NCBI RefSeq assembly: GCF_003171655.1
Contig: NZ_QFZL01000005.1
Coordinates: 124,001-188,000 of the forward strand
Source of the DNA: Stakelama portus
GTDB taxonomy: Bacteria > Pseudomonadota > Alphaproteobacteria > Sphingomonadales > Sphingomonadaceae
DNA length: 64,000 bases
Direction of reading: 5' to 3'
Made by a program: the position numbers and the translations under genes
The notes under the pieces: model-generated
Told to the model about the DNA's origin: nothing
The model's database searches: none
Seen by the model: the letters and a program-made list of their open reading frames with translations, nothing else
Shown here: positions 27,103 through 34,623 of the stretch, piece after piece
How positions within the stretch are numbered: the first letter of the stretch is position 1
Layout of the letters: every line of letters begins with the position of its first letter

Positions 27103-28335
27103 ATGCCTCTGACAGATACTCGCCTCCGCGCTCTCAAGCCCAAGGATAAGCCGTACAAGGTAACCGATGAGCGCGGCCTATATGTTGAGGTCACGCCCAC
27201 CGGCGGCAAGCTTTGGCGATTCCGATACCGGATCGGCGGTGCGCAAAAGAAGCTCTGCATTGGTAGCTATCCAGACATCAGCCTCAAGCAAGCGCGAGAC
27301 GTGGCCTACGAGGCGCGACGAGCTGTCGCTTCTGGAGGCGACCCGGCCTTTGAGAAGCGGAAGCGGAAAATCCGCGCCGAGTTCCTTTCTGCACAGACGT
27401 TCGAGGCAGTCGCACGTGAGTATATTGAACAGATGATGGTCCAGAATGGCCGCGCCGATGGCACGATCGTCAAGGCCAACTATTTCCTCGACAAGCTTGC
27501 GCCTGCCATCGGAAACCGACCCATCAACGAGATAGAGCCGTTTGAGGTCCTGGCTCCCCTCAAACGACTTGAAGCCACTGGTAAGCACGAGACTGCGAAG
27601 AAATGTCGCTCGTTCGCTGGCCGCGTGTTCCGCTATGGGGTCGCAACGACCCGTTGCAAATCCGATCCGACCAGCATGCTGAAAGGTGCTCTCGTAACGC
27701 CAAGAGCCCAGCACTATGCAGCAATCCTCGAGCCCACCGAGCTAGGCGGGCTGCTGCGCGCAATCGACGACTTCACTGGTTACATGGTGACGAAGTTAGC
27801 TTTGCAGATCGCGCCGCATGTGTTCGTACGCCCTGGCGAACTCCGGCACGCCGAATGGCATGAGATCGACCTTGTCGATGGGGTCTGGAAGATCCCCGCC
27901 GGTAAAATGAAAGCGCGCCGAGCGCATGCCGTCCCGCTTTCCAAGCAGGTTAGAGGTTATCTCACTGATCTGGCCGAGATGCTCGGCCGCGAAGGATATG
28001 TTTTCCCATCTGCGCGCAGTTCCAAGCGTCCCATGAGTGAAAACACGCTCAATGCCGCATTCCGTCGCATGGGATACTCGAAGGAGGAAGTCACCGCGCA
28101 CGGACTCCGGGCAACAGCATCGACATTCCTGAACGAGTCGGGACTGTGGAATCCGGATGCAATCGAGCGAGCCCTGGCACACGGCGACAGCAATGTTGTG
28201 CGTGGCATCTACCATCGCGGCAAACATTGGGACGAGCGAGTGCGCATGGCTCAATGGTGGAGCGATTACCTTGATGAACTGCGGCTATCGAACAAAGCTC
28301 ACGACGCAAATTTTCAACGTCAGCTCACAGGGTAG
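27103..28335 (+). CDS. int: P4-type tyrosine integrase of the island
   Basis: A 410-residue site-specific recombinase that should integrate and excise the island at tRNA-Leu. The N-terminal arm-binding domain (DUF4102-like) reads LTDTRLRALKPKDKPYKVTD with ERGLYVEV and IGSYPDISLKQARD. A SAM-like core-binding domain follows. The C-terminal catalytic domain has all expected residues: Arg in HVFVRPGELRHAEW, the HGLRATAS box, His in ALAHGD and the nucleophile Tyr in VRGIYHR. It appears intact. It lies 165 bases from the tRNA with arm-type repeats in between. Confidence 0.95.
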   Translation: MPLTDTRLRALKPKDKPYKVTDERGLYVEVTPTGGKLWRFRYRIGGAQKKLCIGSYPDISLKQARDVAYEARRAVASGGDPAFEKRKRKIRAEFLSAQTFEAVAREYIEQMMVQNGRADGTIVKANYFLDKLAPAIGNRPINEIEPFEVLAPLKRLEATGKHETAKKCRSFAGRVFRYGVATTRCKSDPTSMLKGALVTPRAQHYAAILEPTELGGLLRAIDDFTGYMVTKLALQIAPHVFVRPGELRHAEWHEIDLVDGVWKIPAGKMKARRAHAVPLSKQVRGYLTDLAEMLGREGYVFPSARSSKRPMSENTLNAAFRRMGYSKEEVTAHGLRATASTFLNESGLWNPDAIERALAHGDSNVVRGIYHRGKHWDERVRMAQWWSDYLDELRLSNKAHDANFQRQLTG

Positions 28336-28342
28336 GGCCAAT

Positions 28343-29695
28343 CTACGTTGCCCAACCTCTCTTCTCTAAAGCGCTTGCGAGAGCACCGACCATCCCTTCG
28401 AAGTCAGCTTTGGAGAGGCTGACACCTGACAATTGGATTTCGCTCCCGAATAATCGAACGCCAAATATGGTGCGATCTAGGTTGCCTTCCAAGGCACGCA
28501 GTGCAGACCAAGATACTCCCTTCGCTTCCTCGAATTGTTCCTTCCACGCAAATCCTTTGGTCGTGAAGGAGATGCCTGTCCCGCCTCCCCCGAAGAGAGA
28601 AGTGTCGATGAGAGCGACGGGTTCACCTATTTCTGCAAGCCTGAATTCAGCATGTCCCTCGGGAGGTGGAACACCCTCCTTCAGATATTCCTTTTTCGCC
28701 CCTGAAAGCTTCCTTGCGGGGATATGTGGGCTGATGTGTAAATCCTTGGTCGAGAAGCGCGCGAAGACTTCTAGCAAGTCGTCAAACCAGTATGTGAGTG
28801 AGCTTCCCGTATTTCCAATTGCTCCTTTGACGTTGTCCTTGCTCGCGTGTTCCCGATAATCGATCCCGAGAAAATCGGAGAACTCCTCGCACATTTCATT
28901 GCCACCAAATGCGCCGTGTAGGAGCACGTGGCCGGCTGGATCGTACGGGTTCTTCTCCAGCGCCGAAGCCATAACATCTTCTCTCTTGGCTTCCGGGACG
29001 CGCCCCTTGGAAAGATTGGACAGAAGGGCACGCGCTTGCCTCACGTCATCTTCTGAGGGGAATTCAAGCGCGTCAGATTTGCGAGACGCGACAAGTCTCG
29101 CAGTCAGCCATAGACCTTGGTCAACTAGCTGCTCGAATGCATCGATGATTTTTCCAAGATTGCCGGGTTTTCTCAAGTCCGCGGCCGCTGATTGTCTCGC
29201 AGCGCTTCGTTGGCCCGCCGCTGCTGCGCTCGAAAGTACACCTGTAAGTAGGTTTACGGCACCAGCTATGGCCATGCCTCGCAGGGCGCCCTCCGCGCCA
29301 AACCCTCCGCCTATCAGTCCGATCCCTCCGCCGCCTTCAATCTCTTCGATGTCATCAGCAGCAACTCCAATCGCTTGGATCGGAGCAAACAGATCGAGCT
29401 TCTTTGCTTGTTCGATCAATCGATCTTGAAACGATTCCTCGTCGATATCGTAAATGTCGTAGCTGCAAAGCGTTTGCACACTCAGGTCGGTGGTTTCGGA
29501 GAGGCAATCAGCGACTGCCCTGGCTAGATGTGTTGGGAGCTCTGAAAAATCTGAAATCGCTGCTTCTAGATCGAGTTCAACGTCGATCAGCATATCCTCT
29601 TTCAGCTTCTCAAATAGGCTGCGTATCCTGACAAACTCGAGTTGTTTGTCGCTAAAGGTGATGCTCTTGCCTAGTATCTCAAATTCGCGCTTCAT
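28343..29695 (-). CDS. Unknown 450-aa protein with glycine-rich membrane-like segment
   Basis: A 450-residue protein I cannot assign. It converges on the integrase (7-base gap). Residues 1-110 are acidic and helical. At about 118-165 a Gly/Ala-rich hydrophobic segment (EEIEGGGGIGLIGGGFGAEG, then a stretch with AIAGAVNLLTGVLSSAAAAG) could insert in a membrane or form a glycine-zipper hairpin. The C-terminal 100 residues contain LIDTSLFGGGGTGISFTTKG followed by FAWKEQFEEAKGVSWSALRAL, a beta-rich pattern reminiscent of small bacterial PH-like modules. The GC content is visibly lower than in neighbours, which suggests recent transfer. A phage-defence or stress role is possible from its position but unproven. 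Confidence 0.75.
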   Translation of the reverse strand: MKREFEILGKSITFSDKQLEFVRIRSLFEKLKEDMLIDVELDLEAAISDFSELPTHLARAVADCLSETTDLSVQTLCSYDIYDIDEESFQDRLIEQAKKLDLFAPIQAIGVAADDIEEIEGGGGIGLIGGGFGAEGALRGMAIAGAVNLLTGVLSSAAAAGQRSAARQSAAADLRKPGNLGKIIDAFEQLVDQGLWLTARLVASRKSDALEFPSEDDVRQARALLSNLSKGRVPEAKREDVMASALEKNPYDPAGHVLLHGAFGGNEMCEEFSDFLGIDYREHASKDNVKGAIGNTGSSLTYWFDDLLEVFARFSTKDLHISPHIPARKLSGAKKEYLKEGVPPPEGHAEFRLAEIGEPVALIDTSLFGGGGTGISFTTKGFAWKEQFEEAKGVSWSALRALEGNLDRTIFGVRLFGSEIQLSGVSLSKADFEGMVGALASALEKRGWAT

Positions 29696-29875
29696 GTGCC
29701 CCCCGGCCTCATCGCTGCCATACAGCGCAAATTCCTTAGAAAGAGCAACATGTTTTCAACCACTCGATGACCGTACGCACCGCGAGTACCAGCCCCAACA
29801 GAGTTACTGATGCCAGCAAGGCGAATTCGAATCGGACGGCCCAATTTCGAAGCCACTTCCTCATCGTGCCGAGCC

Positions 29876-30070
29876 TCAGTTCGAGGAGCTTTGGCAGCTA
29901 AGCTGATTGAAGCGCTCAGCAACAGTTTTCCACGTTGCAATGCCTGCCTCGTCCCCTTCGTTGGATAGCCGCTGGATTTGCTGCGCGATATAAGCGGTTC
30001 CCTCGTCGCCATGGTTCTTTTCGACCCAGAGTGCGACGGCCCACAATTCCTGATCGCGGTTCAGCACCAT
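29876..30070 (-). CDS. DUF6961-like small protein (64 aa)
   Basis: A 64-residue protein, MVLNRDQELWAVALWVEKNH and onward, with the conserved NRDQELWAVALxVEKxHG start and a helix containing GIATWKTVAERFNQL. This matches a small family common on sphingomonad mobile elements. It overlaps the end of the thermonuclease gene by 10 bases, so the two are translationally coupled. The function is unknown. The 180 bases between it and the 450-aa gene show no supportable gene. Confidence 0.75.
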   Translation of the reverse strand: MVLNRDQELWAVALWVEKNHGDEGTAYIAQQIQRLSNEGDEAGIATWKTVAERFNQLSCQSSSN

Positions 30071-30612
30071 GGTTCACGTCTCCCGGTCCAGGTTCGCGCC
30101 AGGCCTTCGCTGACCAGCTGATCGCCAAGCGAGCGGCCGCCGCGCGTTACAACCCGCAATTTGCGACCGTACTGATCCTCGTCTCTGCTACCGACGGTCC
30201 TCAGTTCAAAGGGCCCGCCATTCAGCAATTCGACAAGGCGGTGCGTCGCGCGCATGCCGAGCTGGTATTCATAGTCGCAACGAGGCTCGCTGATCTCGGG
30301 AGTGTCGATGTCGGCAATCCGGATCTTCACGCCATCAAGCCAGAAAGTATCTCCATCCACGACGCATGTGCGCCGGATGGATCCGCAGATGTCGAATTGT
30401 GGGAAGCTTGCTTGCTGGAATAATGCCTGAGGCTGCTGATCGTCGTTAGCAAGGCTGGCATCATGGACTGGCCAGTTGAGTGCCAGCAACCCTCCAGCAA
30501 ATACGATCGCGAATGCTCCCAAACCCAACGCGATCTCCTTTCTCGGTTTCCGGCGCTTCTTTGCCTTCAACGCCTTGCGAAAATCGAACGGCTCACCGGG
30601 GGTCTCATTCAC
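30061..30612 (-). CDS. Thermonuclease (SNase-like) family protein, membrane-anchored
   Basis: A 183-residue nuclease of the staphylococcal nuclease fold. A basic cytoplasmic N-terminus with KAKKRRKPRK is followed by one membrane anchor (about residues 26-46). The SNase domain shows CVVDGDTFWLDGVKIRIADI with DTPE, and the active-site region GSRDEDQYGRKLRVV. The nuclease domain should lie in the periplasm, where these enzymes may degrade incoming DNA. Such genes are common on sphingomonad conjugative elements together with the neighbouring lytic transglycosylase. Confidence 0.88.
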   Translation of the reverse strand: MNETPGEPFDFRKALKAKKRRKPRKEIALGLGAFAIVFAGGLLALNWPVHDASLANDDQQPQALFQQASFPQFDICGSIRRTCVVDGDTFWLDGVKIRIADIDTPEISEPRCDYEYQLGMRATHRLVELLNGGPFELRTVGSRDEDQYGRKLRVVTRGGRSLGDQLVSEGLARTWTGRREPWC

Positions 30613-30676
30613 TGGCGTTGTCCGTCTTCATTCCGACATATGATTTCAGACGATAGCCGGAAATCAGGTAGTTTCG

Positions 30677-31261
30677 TCAATTGTACGTACCAATTGCTTG
30701 CCAACGTCCCAACACAGACCGGACATATTGCGGCGTTTCACCATTGTTGGGAATGCCGCGTGATCGGGAGACGGCACCTGGGCCAGCATTGTAAGCAGCC
30801 AAGGCCAGGTGGACTGCGTCGAACCGGTCCAACATATCGCGAAGGTACCTGGCGCCACCGTCGATCGATGCAAGAGGGTCATGGCGGTTCCGGACGCCCA
30901 GTTCTCTCGCCGTGGCCGGCATAAGCTGAGCCAGCCCGGCAGCACCGGCTGGACTAACAGCCATCGGATTGAAGCGGGACTCAGCCCAGATAAGAGCACG
31001 AAGCAGGTTGGTCGGAAGCCCGTAACGGCGTTCAGCCTCGGCTATCGCCGCCATATACAAGCCTTCCCGGTAGGATACGTTTGCTGGCTCGGCTTGGTAG
31101 ATTGCAGGAAGATATTCCCTTGCCGGCTGCTGGTCCGTCTTCGGCGGAACGATCGCGTGCTCGAACAAGGTGAAATCCTGGGCGCAAACTTGCTGTGAGG
31201 AGGTCGCGATCATCCCCAGACAGGCGACCGCTAGCGCGGTCAGACGATTGAGGCAGGTCAT
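30677..31261 (-). CDS. Lytic transglycosylase (SLT domain)
   Basis: A 194-residue exported muramidase-like enzyme. The signal peptide MTCLNRLTALAVACLGMIAT continues to VCAQ. The SLT fold has the catalytic Glu in IWAESRFNPMAVS, then AGLAQLMPATAREL and ALAAYNAGPGAV. Such enzymes open peptidoglycan locally for conjugation machines. No other transfer gene remains on this island, so it is probably a leftover of a larger conjugative module. The ATG at 31261 is chosen for its signal peptide; the frame is open further upstream. Confidence 0.88.
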   Translation of the reverse strand: MTCLNRLTALAVACLGMIATSSQQVCAQDFTLFEHAIVPPKTDQQPAREYLPAIYQAEPANVSYREGLYMAAIAEAERRYGLPTNLLRALIWAESRFNPMAVSPAGAAGLAQLMPATARELGVRNRHDPLASIDGGARYLRDMLDRFDAVHLALAAYNAGPGAVSRSRGIPNNGETPQYVRSVLGRWQAIGTYN

Positions 31262-31294
31262 CTCGACTTGTGCTCCATTGATTCGAATCGAAAG

Positions 31295-31326
31295 AGAACA
31301 TAAAAAGAACATGCGCCTGTAGGAAA
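31295..31326 (-). promoter_or_regulatory. Tandem AGAACAT motif plus CCTGTAGGAAA, upstream of the lytic transglycosylase
   Basis: Two AGAACAT copies (31295-31301, 31306-31312) lie 11 bases apart, one helical turn, followed by GCCTGTAGGAAA (31315-31326). The same elements occur inverted at 31519-31554 in front of the divergent HTH gene. Shared motifs on both sides of a divergent region point to one regulator controlling both genes. Confidence 0.55.
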
Positions 31327-31518
31327 TCGGGAACTGGATTTTGGGGCTGCCGACCAAGCGAAAAGTGACATCGGGTGGTGCGATGGACGGGATTCGCGCA
31401 GGTTGATCGCGGATCAGCGCCGACTGTGCCGGCTTTGGCGCGAAGCGTGCCGCGATGCGCGTGAACGCGACCGGAATTTGCGCGAATCACTGAAGGAAGC
31501 TGATTCGTTCCTTCCTCC

Positions 31519-31554
31519 ATGTTCTCTAGATGTTCTTTTCTTTTTCCTACAGGC
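31519..31554 (+). promoter_or_regulatory. Tandem ATGTTCT motif plus TTTCCTACAGGC, upstream of the HTH gene
   Basis: ATGTTCT-CTAG-ATGTTCT (31519-31536, 11-base period) is followed by TTTCCTACAGGC (31543-31554), 53 bases before the HTH start. Both elements are the reverse complement of those at 31295-31326, though their order differs. The whole 246-base gap between the two divergent genes holds no further gene. Confidence 0.55.
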
Positions 31555-31607
31555 TTCCTTCGCGGTTAGCCGGTGAGTCGACCACCTCTGGAGAAAAGGA
31601 TTCGTCG

Positions 31608-32099
31608 ATGACCAACATGGCGCTCTTTGCCGAACAACAGGTTCGCGCCGACCTCGCCCGGCTGCTTTTGGCTGCCGTCGAAGCCAGCGGCCGCGCCCGC
31701 TGCGACATCGCGCGCGATACGCAGATCCATAAGGACGCTTTGCGCCGCATCCTTGCCGGCGAGCGCTCGGCCAGCCTCGGAGAAGCCTTGCGCATTCTTG
31801 CCGCGAGCGGCGTCGCTCCTCATGCGCACCTGCTCCTCTTCCTCGTCAGTAGCGGTGATCACGCGATTGCGTGGCTGCAATCGGACCTCGCGCAGTTCTT
31901 CGAGGACTTTTCCGGTGAACTGCCTTCAGCGCTCGAGCGTGTCTTGGGTAACCAGGTTCACGACGTGAAGCCGCGCTGGGCCAAGGGCACCGCGCATCGC
32001 GTCGCACGGCTGCTTTCCGACCACATCGATGAGCTCGAGCGCAAGGACGCGCTACTCGGCGAAGTCTTCGCCGGTGCAGAAGGAGGTCATCGTGGGTGA
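31608..32099 (+). CDS. HTH-type regulator of the mobile element
   Basis: A 163-residue protein with an N-terminal lambda-repressor-like helix-turn-helix (about residues 8-60: ARCDIARDTQIHKDALRRIL, then GERSASLGEALRILAASGV). A helical C-terminal domain of unknown type follows. The ATG at 31608 has AAAGGA upstream. Its end overlaps the alpA start by 8 bases. It is the best candidate for the factor binding the repeated motifs at 31295-31554, which would make it self-regulating and a regulator of the transglycosylase-nuclease genes. This is inferred from position. Confidence 0.7.
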   Translation: MTNMALFAEQQVRADLARLLLAAVEASGRARCDIARDTQIHKDALRRILAGERSASLGEALRILAASGVAPHAHLLLFLVSSGDHAIAWLQSDLAQFFEDFSGELPSALERVLGNQVHDVKPRWAKGTAHRVARLLSDHIDELERKDALLGEVFAGAEGGHRG

Positions 32100-32307
32100 G
32101 GAGATCGACAAGGGAGCAACCGAGACCCGGCGTGTGACGCGGCTCATCCGCTTGCCCGAGGTTCAGCACCGCGTCGGGCTTGGCCGTTCGACGATCTACC
32201 GTTGGATGGCCGAGGGCAAGTTTCCGAAGCCCGTTCAACTGGGTGGCTATGCGGTCGCCTGGGCGGAAGACGAGGTACAGGCCTGGATAGCGACGCGGCT
32301 TAAATGA
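32092..32307 (+). CDS. AlpA family regulatory protein
   Basis: A 71-residue MerR-like winged-helix protein of the AlpA family, which in phages and islands activates excision genes or acts as a directionality factor. The core is LIRLPEVQHRVGLGRSTIYR followed by WMAEGKFPKPVQLGG and AWAEDEVQAWI. The GTG start at 32092 is chosen because AAGGAGGT lies 6 bases upstream; it overlaps the HTH stop. The pair HTH-AlpA probably controls the island. Confidence 0.88.
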   Translation: MGEEIDKGATETRRVTRLIRLPEVQHRVGLGRSTIYRWMAEGKFPKPVQLGGYAVAWAEDEVQAWIATRLK

Positions 32308-32506
32308 AGGCGAACAGTCCAATCGGGCGATCTGGATCTGAATTTCGGGATGGCAGAAGCGTACGGGGCTTGAGGTCTTACGCCGGGACCATCGCAAACG
32401 GATCGAGGCCTGGATAAGCCCGATCGAGGCCGACCCATATGTTCGCATCGATCCAAGCAAGGGATCCTGGCCTGACCGCTTGGTTGCTGGCAGTTTTCAA
32501 GGTTTT
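32308..32506 (+). other. Gene remnant or spacer downstream of alpA
   Basis: No complete gene is supported. A plus-strand frame from 32351 reads WQKRTGLEVLRRDHRKRIEA and later DPYVRIDPSKGSWPDRLVAG. It looks protein-like but has no start and ends in a stop at 32528-32530, within the palindrome's spacer. It may be the truncated end or beginning of a backbone gene interrupted where the metal module was inserted. Confidence 0.35.
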
Positions 32507-32555
32507 TGCGATTTATCCTGCAATCCTTAAAAATCGGAAATTGCGGGATAAATCG
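32507..32555. repeat. Palindromic site, left copy, bordering the metal module
   Basis: Arms GCGATTTATCCTGCAA (32507-32522) and TTGCGGGATAAATCGC (32540-32555) are complementary at 15 of 16 positions and are separated by 17 bases. The 11-bp core TTATCCYGCAA / TTGCGGGATAA and the 17-base spacer length recur at 50897-50935. It may be a recombinase site or module border. About 96 bases follow before the ATPase stop. Confidence 0.7.
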
Positions 32556-32651
32556 CAACAGGCGCGGTCACATCACAATCTTCTTAAGTTCGATGCTTGC
32601 TTGCTACTGGCTTGCGGGGACGCGGGCCTGTCCGGAGCGCAAAAAACTCAA

Positions 32652-34619
32652 CTATGGATCGTAGCGAAGAAGTCGCAACGCATTGAACACGACGAGGAGC
32701 GTCGATCCTTCATGCATTACGACAGCGGGCCCGATCCCAAGGCCGAATATGGTCGCAGGAACCAGCAGAGCGACAACGCCCAGGCTGACATAGACGTTCT
32801 GGCGGATGATACTGCGCGATTTGCGAGACAGGCCGACGGCAAAGGGCAGACGGCGCAGATCGTCTGCCATCAGTGCGACGTCCGCCGTTTCCAGCGCTAC
32901 ATCGGACCCGGCGGCACCCATAGCGATGCCGACCGTAGCGCGCGCCATGGCGGGCGCATCATTCACTCCGTCGCCGACCATGGCGACCTTCGCCTCCCGG
33001 CTGAGCGCCTCAATAGTCGCGACTTTGTCTTCGGGCATCAGGTCGCCGCGCGCCTCGTCCAGCCCCACTTCGGCGGCGATAGCCTCCGCGACCTTGGTGT
33101 GATCGCCCGAGATCATCAGCATCCGTTCAATGCCAAGCTTGCGCAGTTCCAGCAGCGTCTCTTGCGCGCCGTCGCGCGGCGTATCCATCATCCCGATTAC
33201 GCCGAGATCGCGCCCGCCGTAGCGCACGGCCATGGTTGTGCGCCCCTTATCGCGCAGCGTCCCGATGGCATCGGCTGACGGTGTGCCGAGCGGTTCGAGC
33301 CCATCCGCGCCGAACATCTCCGCCTTGCCGATCCATGCCGTCTCACCGCCGAGCATGGCTTTCACACCGCGTCCGGTCAGGCTTTCCAGACCCTCGGCTT
33401 TACGATCCGCTGGTGCGTCCAGACGCGCTTTCCCATCCCGAACGACCGCTTGCGCCAACGGATGGTCGCTCAGCGCCTCGACTGCCACGGCGACTTGCAG
33501 CAGCTCATTTTCATCAATTCCCGGAGCCGGGATCACATCGGTTATCCGCGGCTCACCTTCGGTGAGCGTGCCGGTTTTGTCGAAGGCGATGGCCTTTAGC
33601 GTGCCGAGATCTTCCAGCGCTGCGCCGCCTTTCACCAGCACGCCGCCACGTGCTGCGCGGGCGACGCCGGACAACACGGCGCTTGGCGTGGCGATTGCCA
33701 GGGCACAGGGACTGGCCGCGACCAGTACGGCCATGGCACGATAGAAGCTCTCGCTGAAAGGCTCGTCGATCACCAGCGGCGCACAGAACAACAGCGCGGC
33801 CAGCAGTAGCACGAGCGGGACAAATATGCGTTCGAACTTATCGGTCATCCGCTGGGTGGGGGAGCGTTCGGTTTCCGCTGCAGCCACCAGCGCGGCAACC
33901 TTGCTGAGCGTGCTTTCGTTCGATTTACGCGTTACCTCGATTTCCAGCGCGCCGCTGCCATTGATGGTCCCGGCAAAGGCGCGCGAGACGGCATCGACGG
34001 CGCCGGCAGCCGTGCGCGCTGCGGCACGATCCTCAACCGGACGTTTGTCGACCGGAATGCTCTCGCCGGTCACGGGTGCCTGATTGATGGCAGACTGACC
34101 CTTGATGATGAAACCATCGGCAGGCAGGCGCTCGTTGGGACGGACCAGCACGACGTCGCCGACGACAAGTTCCTCGACTGCGACATCGACCGGCGATCCG
34201 TCGCGCAGCACGGTCGCGCGTTCGGGTGCAAGTTCGGCCAGCGCGTCGATCGCGCGCTTCGCGCGGCCCATGGCGAAACTTTCCAGCGCATGACCCAGGC
34301 TGAACAGGAACAGCAGCAGTGCGCCTTCCGCGAACTCGCCCAGGATCGCCGCCCCCGCCGCCGCGACGAGCATGAGCGAATCAATCTTGAACTGGCGTGC
34401 CAGCGCATTCTCGACTGCTTCGCGAAGCGTGAATAGTCCGCCGAAAAAGTAGGCGGCGACATACCCTGCCAGAGGCACCCAGTGCGGCGCGGTGGGCACC
34501 AGCTTCTCTACCGCAAACCCCACCGCCAGCGTGATGCCGGAAAGGAGTGCGAAGGCCAGTTCTACGGGGAGGCCGAAAAGCTTGGCAACCCCATGCGCGT
34601 GATCGTGATTGTCAGCCAT
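32652..34619 (-). CDS. P1B-4-type heavy-metal translocating P-type ATPase
   Basis: A 655-residue metal-exporting ATPase. The phosphorylation motif is FDKTGTLTEG, the HP locus SDHPLAQAVV and the hinge VGDGVNDAPA. The TM metal site reads SPC (VAASPCALAIATPSA), not CPC, and the last membrane region contains HEGSTLLVVFNALRLL. SPC with HEG[G/S]T marks the P1B-4 (CtpD/CoaT-like) group, linked to Co2+, Fe2+ or Zn2+ export. There is no N-terminal HMA domain, only a short His-containing start (MADNHDHAHG). It lies 4 bases after czcA and is the last gene of the czc operon. Confidence 0.93.
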   Translation of the reverse strand: MADNHDHAHGVAKLFGLPVELAFALLSGITLAVGFAVEKLVPTAPHWVPLAGYVAAYFFGGLFTLREAVENALARQFKIDSLMLVAAAGAAILGEFAEGALLLFLFSLGHALESFAMGRAKRAIDALAELAPERATVLRDGSPVDVAVEELVVGDVVLVRPNERLPADGFIIKGQSAINQAPVTGESIPVDKRPVEDRAAARTAAGAVDAVSRAFAGTINGSGALEIEVTRKSNESTLSKVAALVAAAETERSPTQRMTDKFERIFVPLVLLLAALLFCAPLVIDEPFSESFYRAMAVLVAASPCALAIATPSAVLSGVARAARGGVLVKGGAALEDLGTLKAIAFDKTGTLTEGEPRITDVIPAPGIDENELLQVAVAVEALSDHPLAQAVVRDGKARLDAPADRKAEGLESLTGRGVKAMLGGETAWIGKAEMFGADGLEPLGTPSADAIGTLRDKGRTTMAVRYGGRDLGVIGMMDTPRDGAQETLLELRKLGIERMLMISGDHTKVAEAIAAEVGLDEARGDLMPEDKVATIEALSREAKVAMVGDGVNDAPAMARATVGIAMGAAGSDVALETADVALMADDLRRLPFAVGLSRKSRSIIRQNVYVSLGVVALLVPATIFGLGIGPAVVMHEGSTLLVVFNALRLLRYDP

Positions 34620-34623
34620 ATAT

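Noticed and set aside
29692..30012. Possible 106-codon gene on the minus strand
   Set aside because: It overlaps the conserved DUF6961-like gene in another frame, lacks a ribosome binding site and shows no protein-like pattern.
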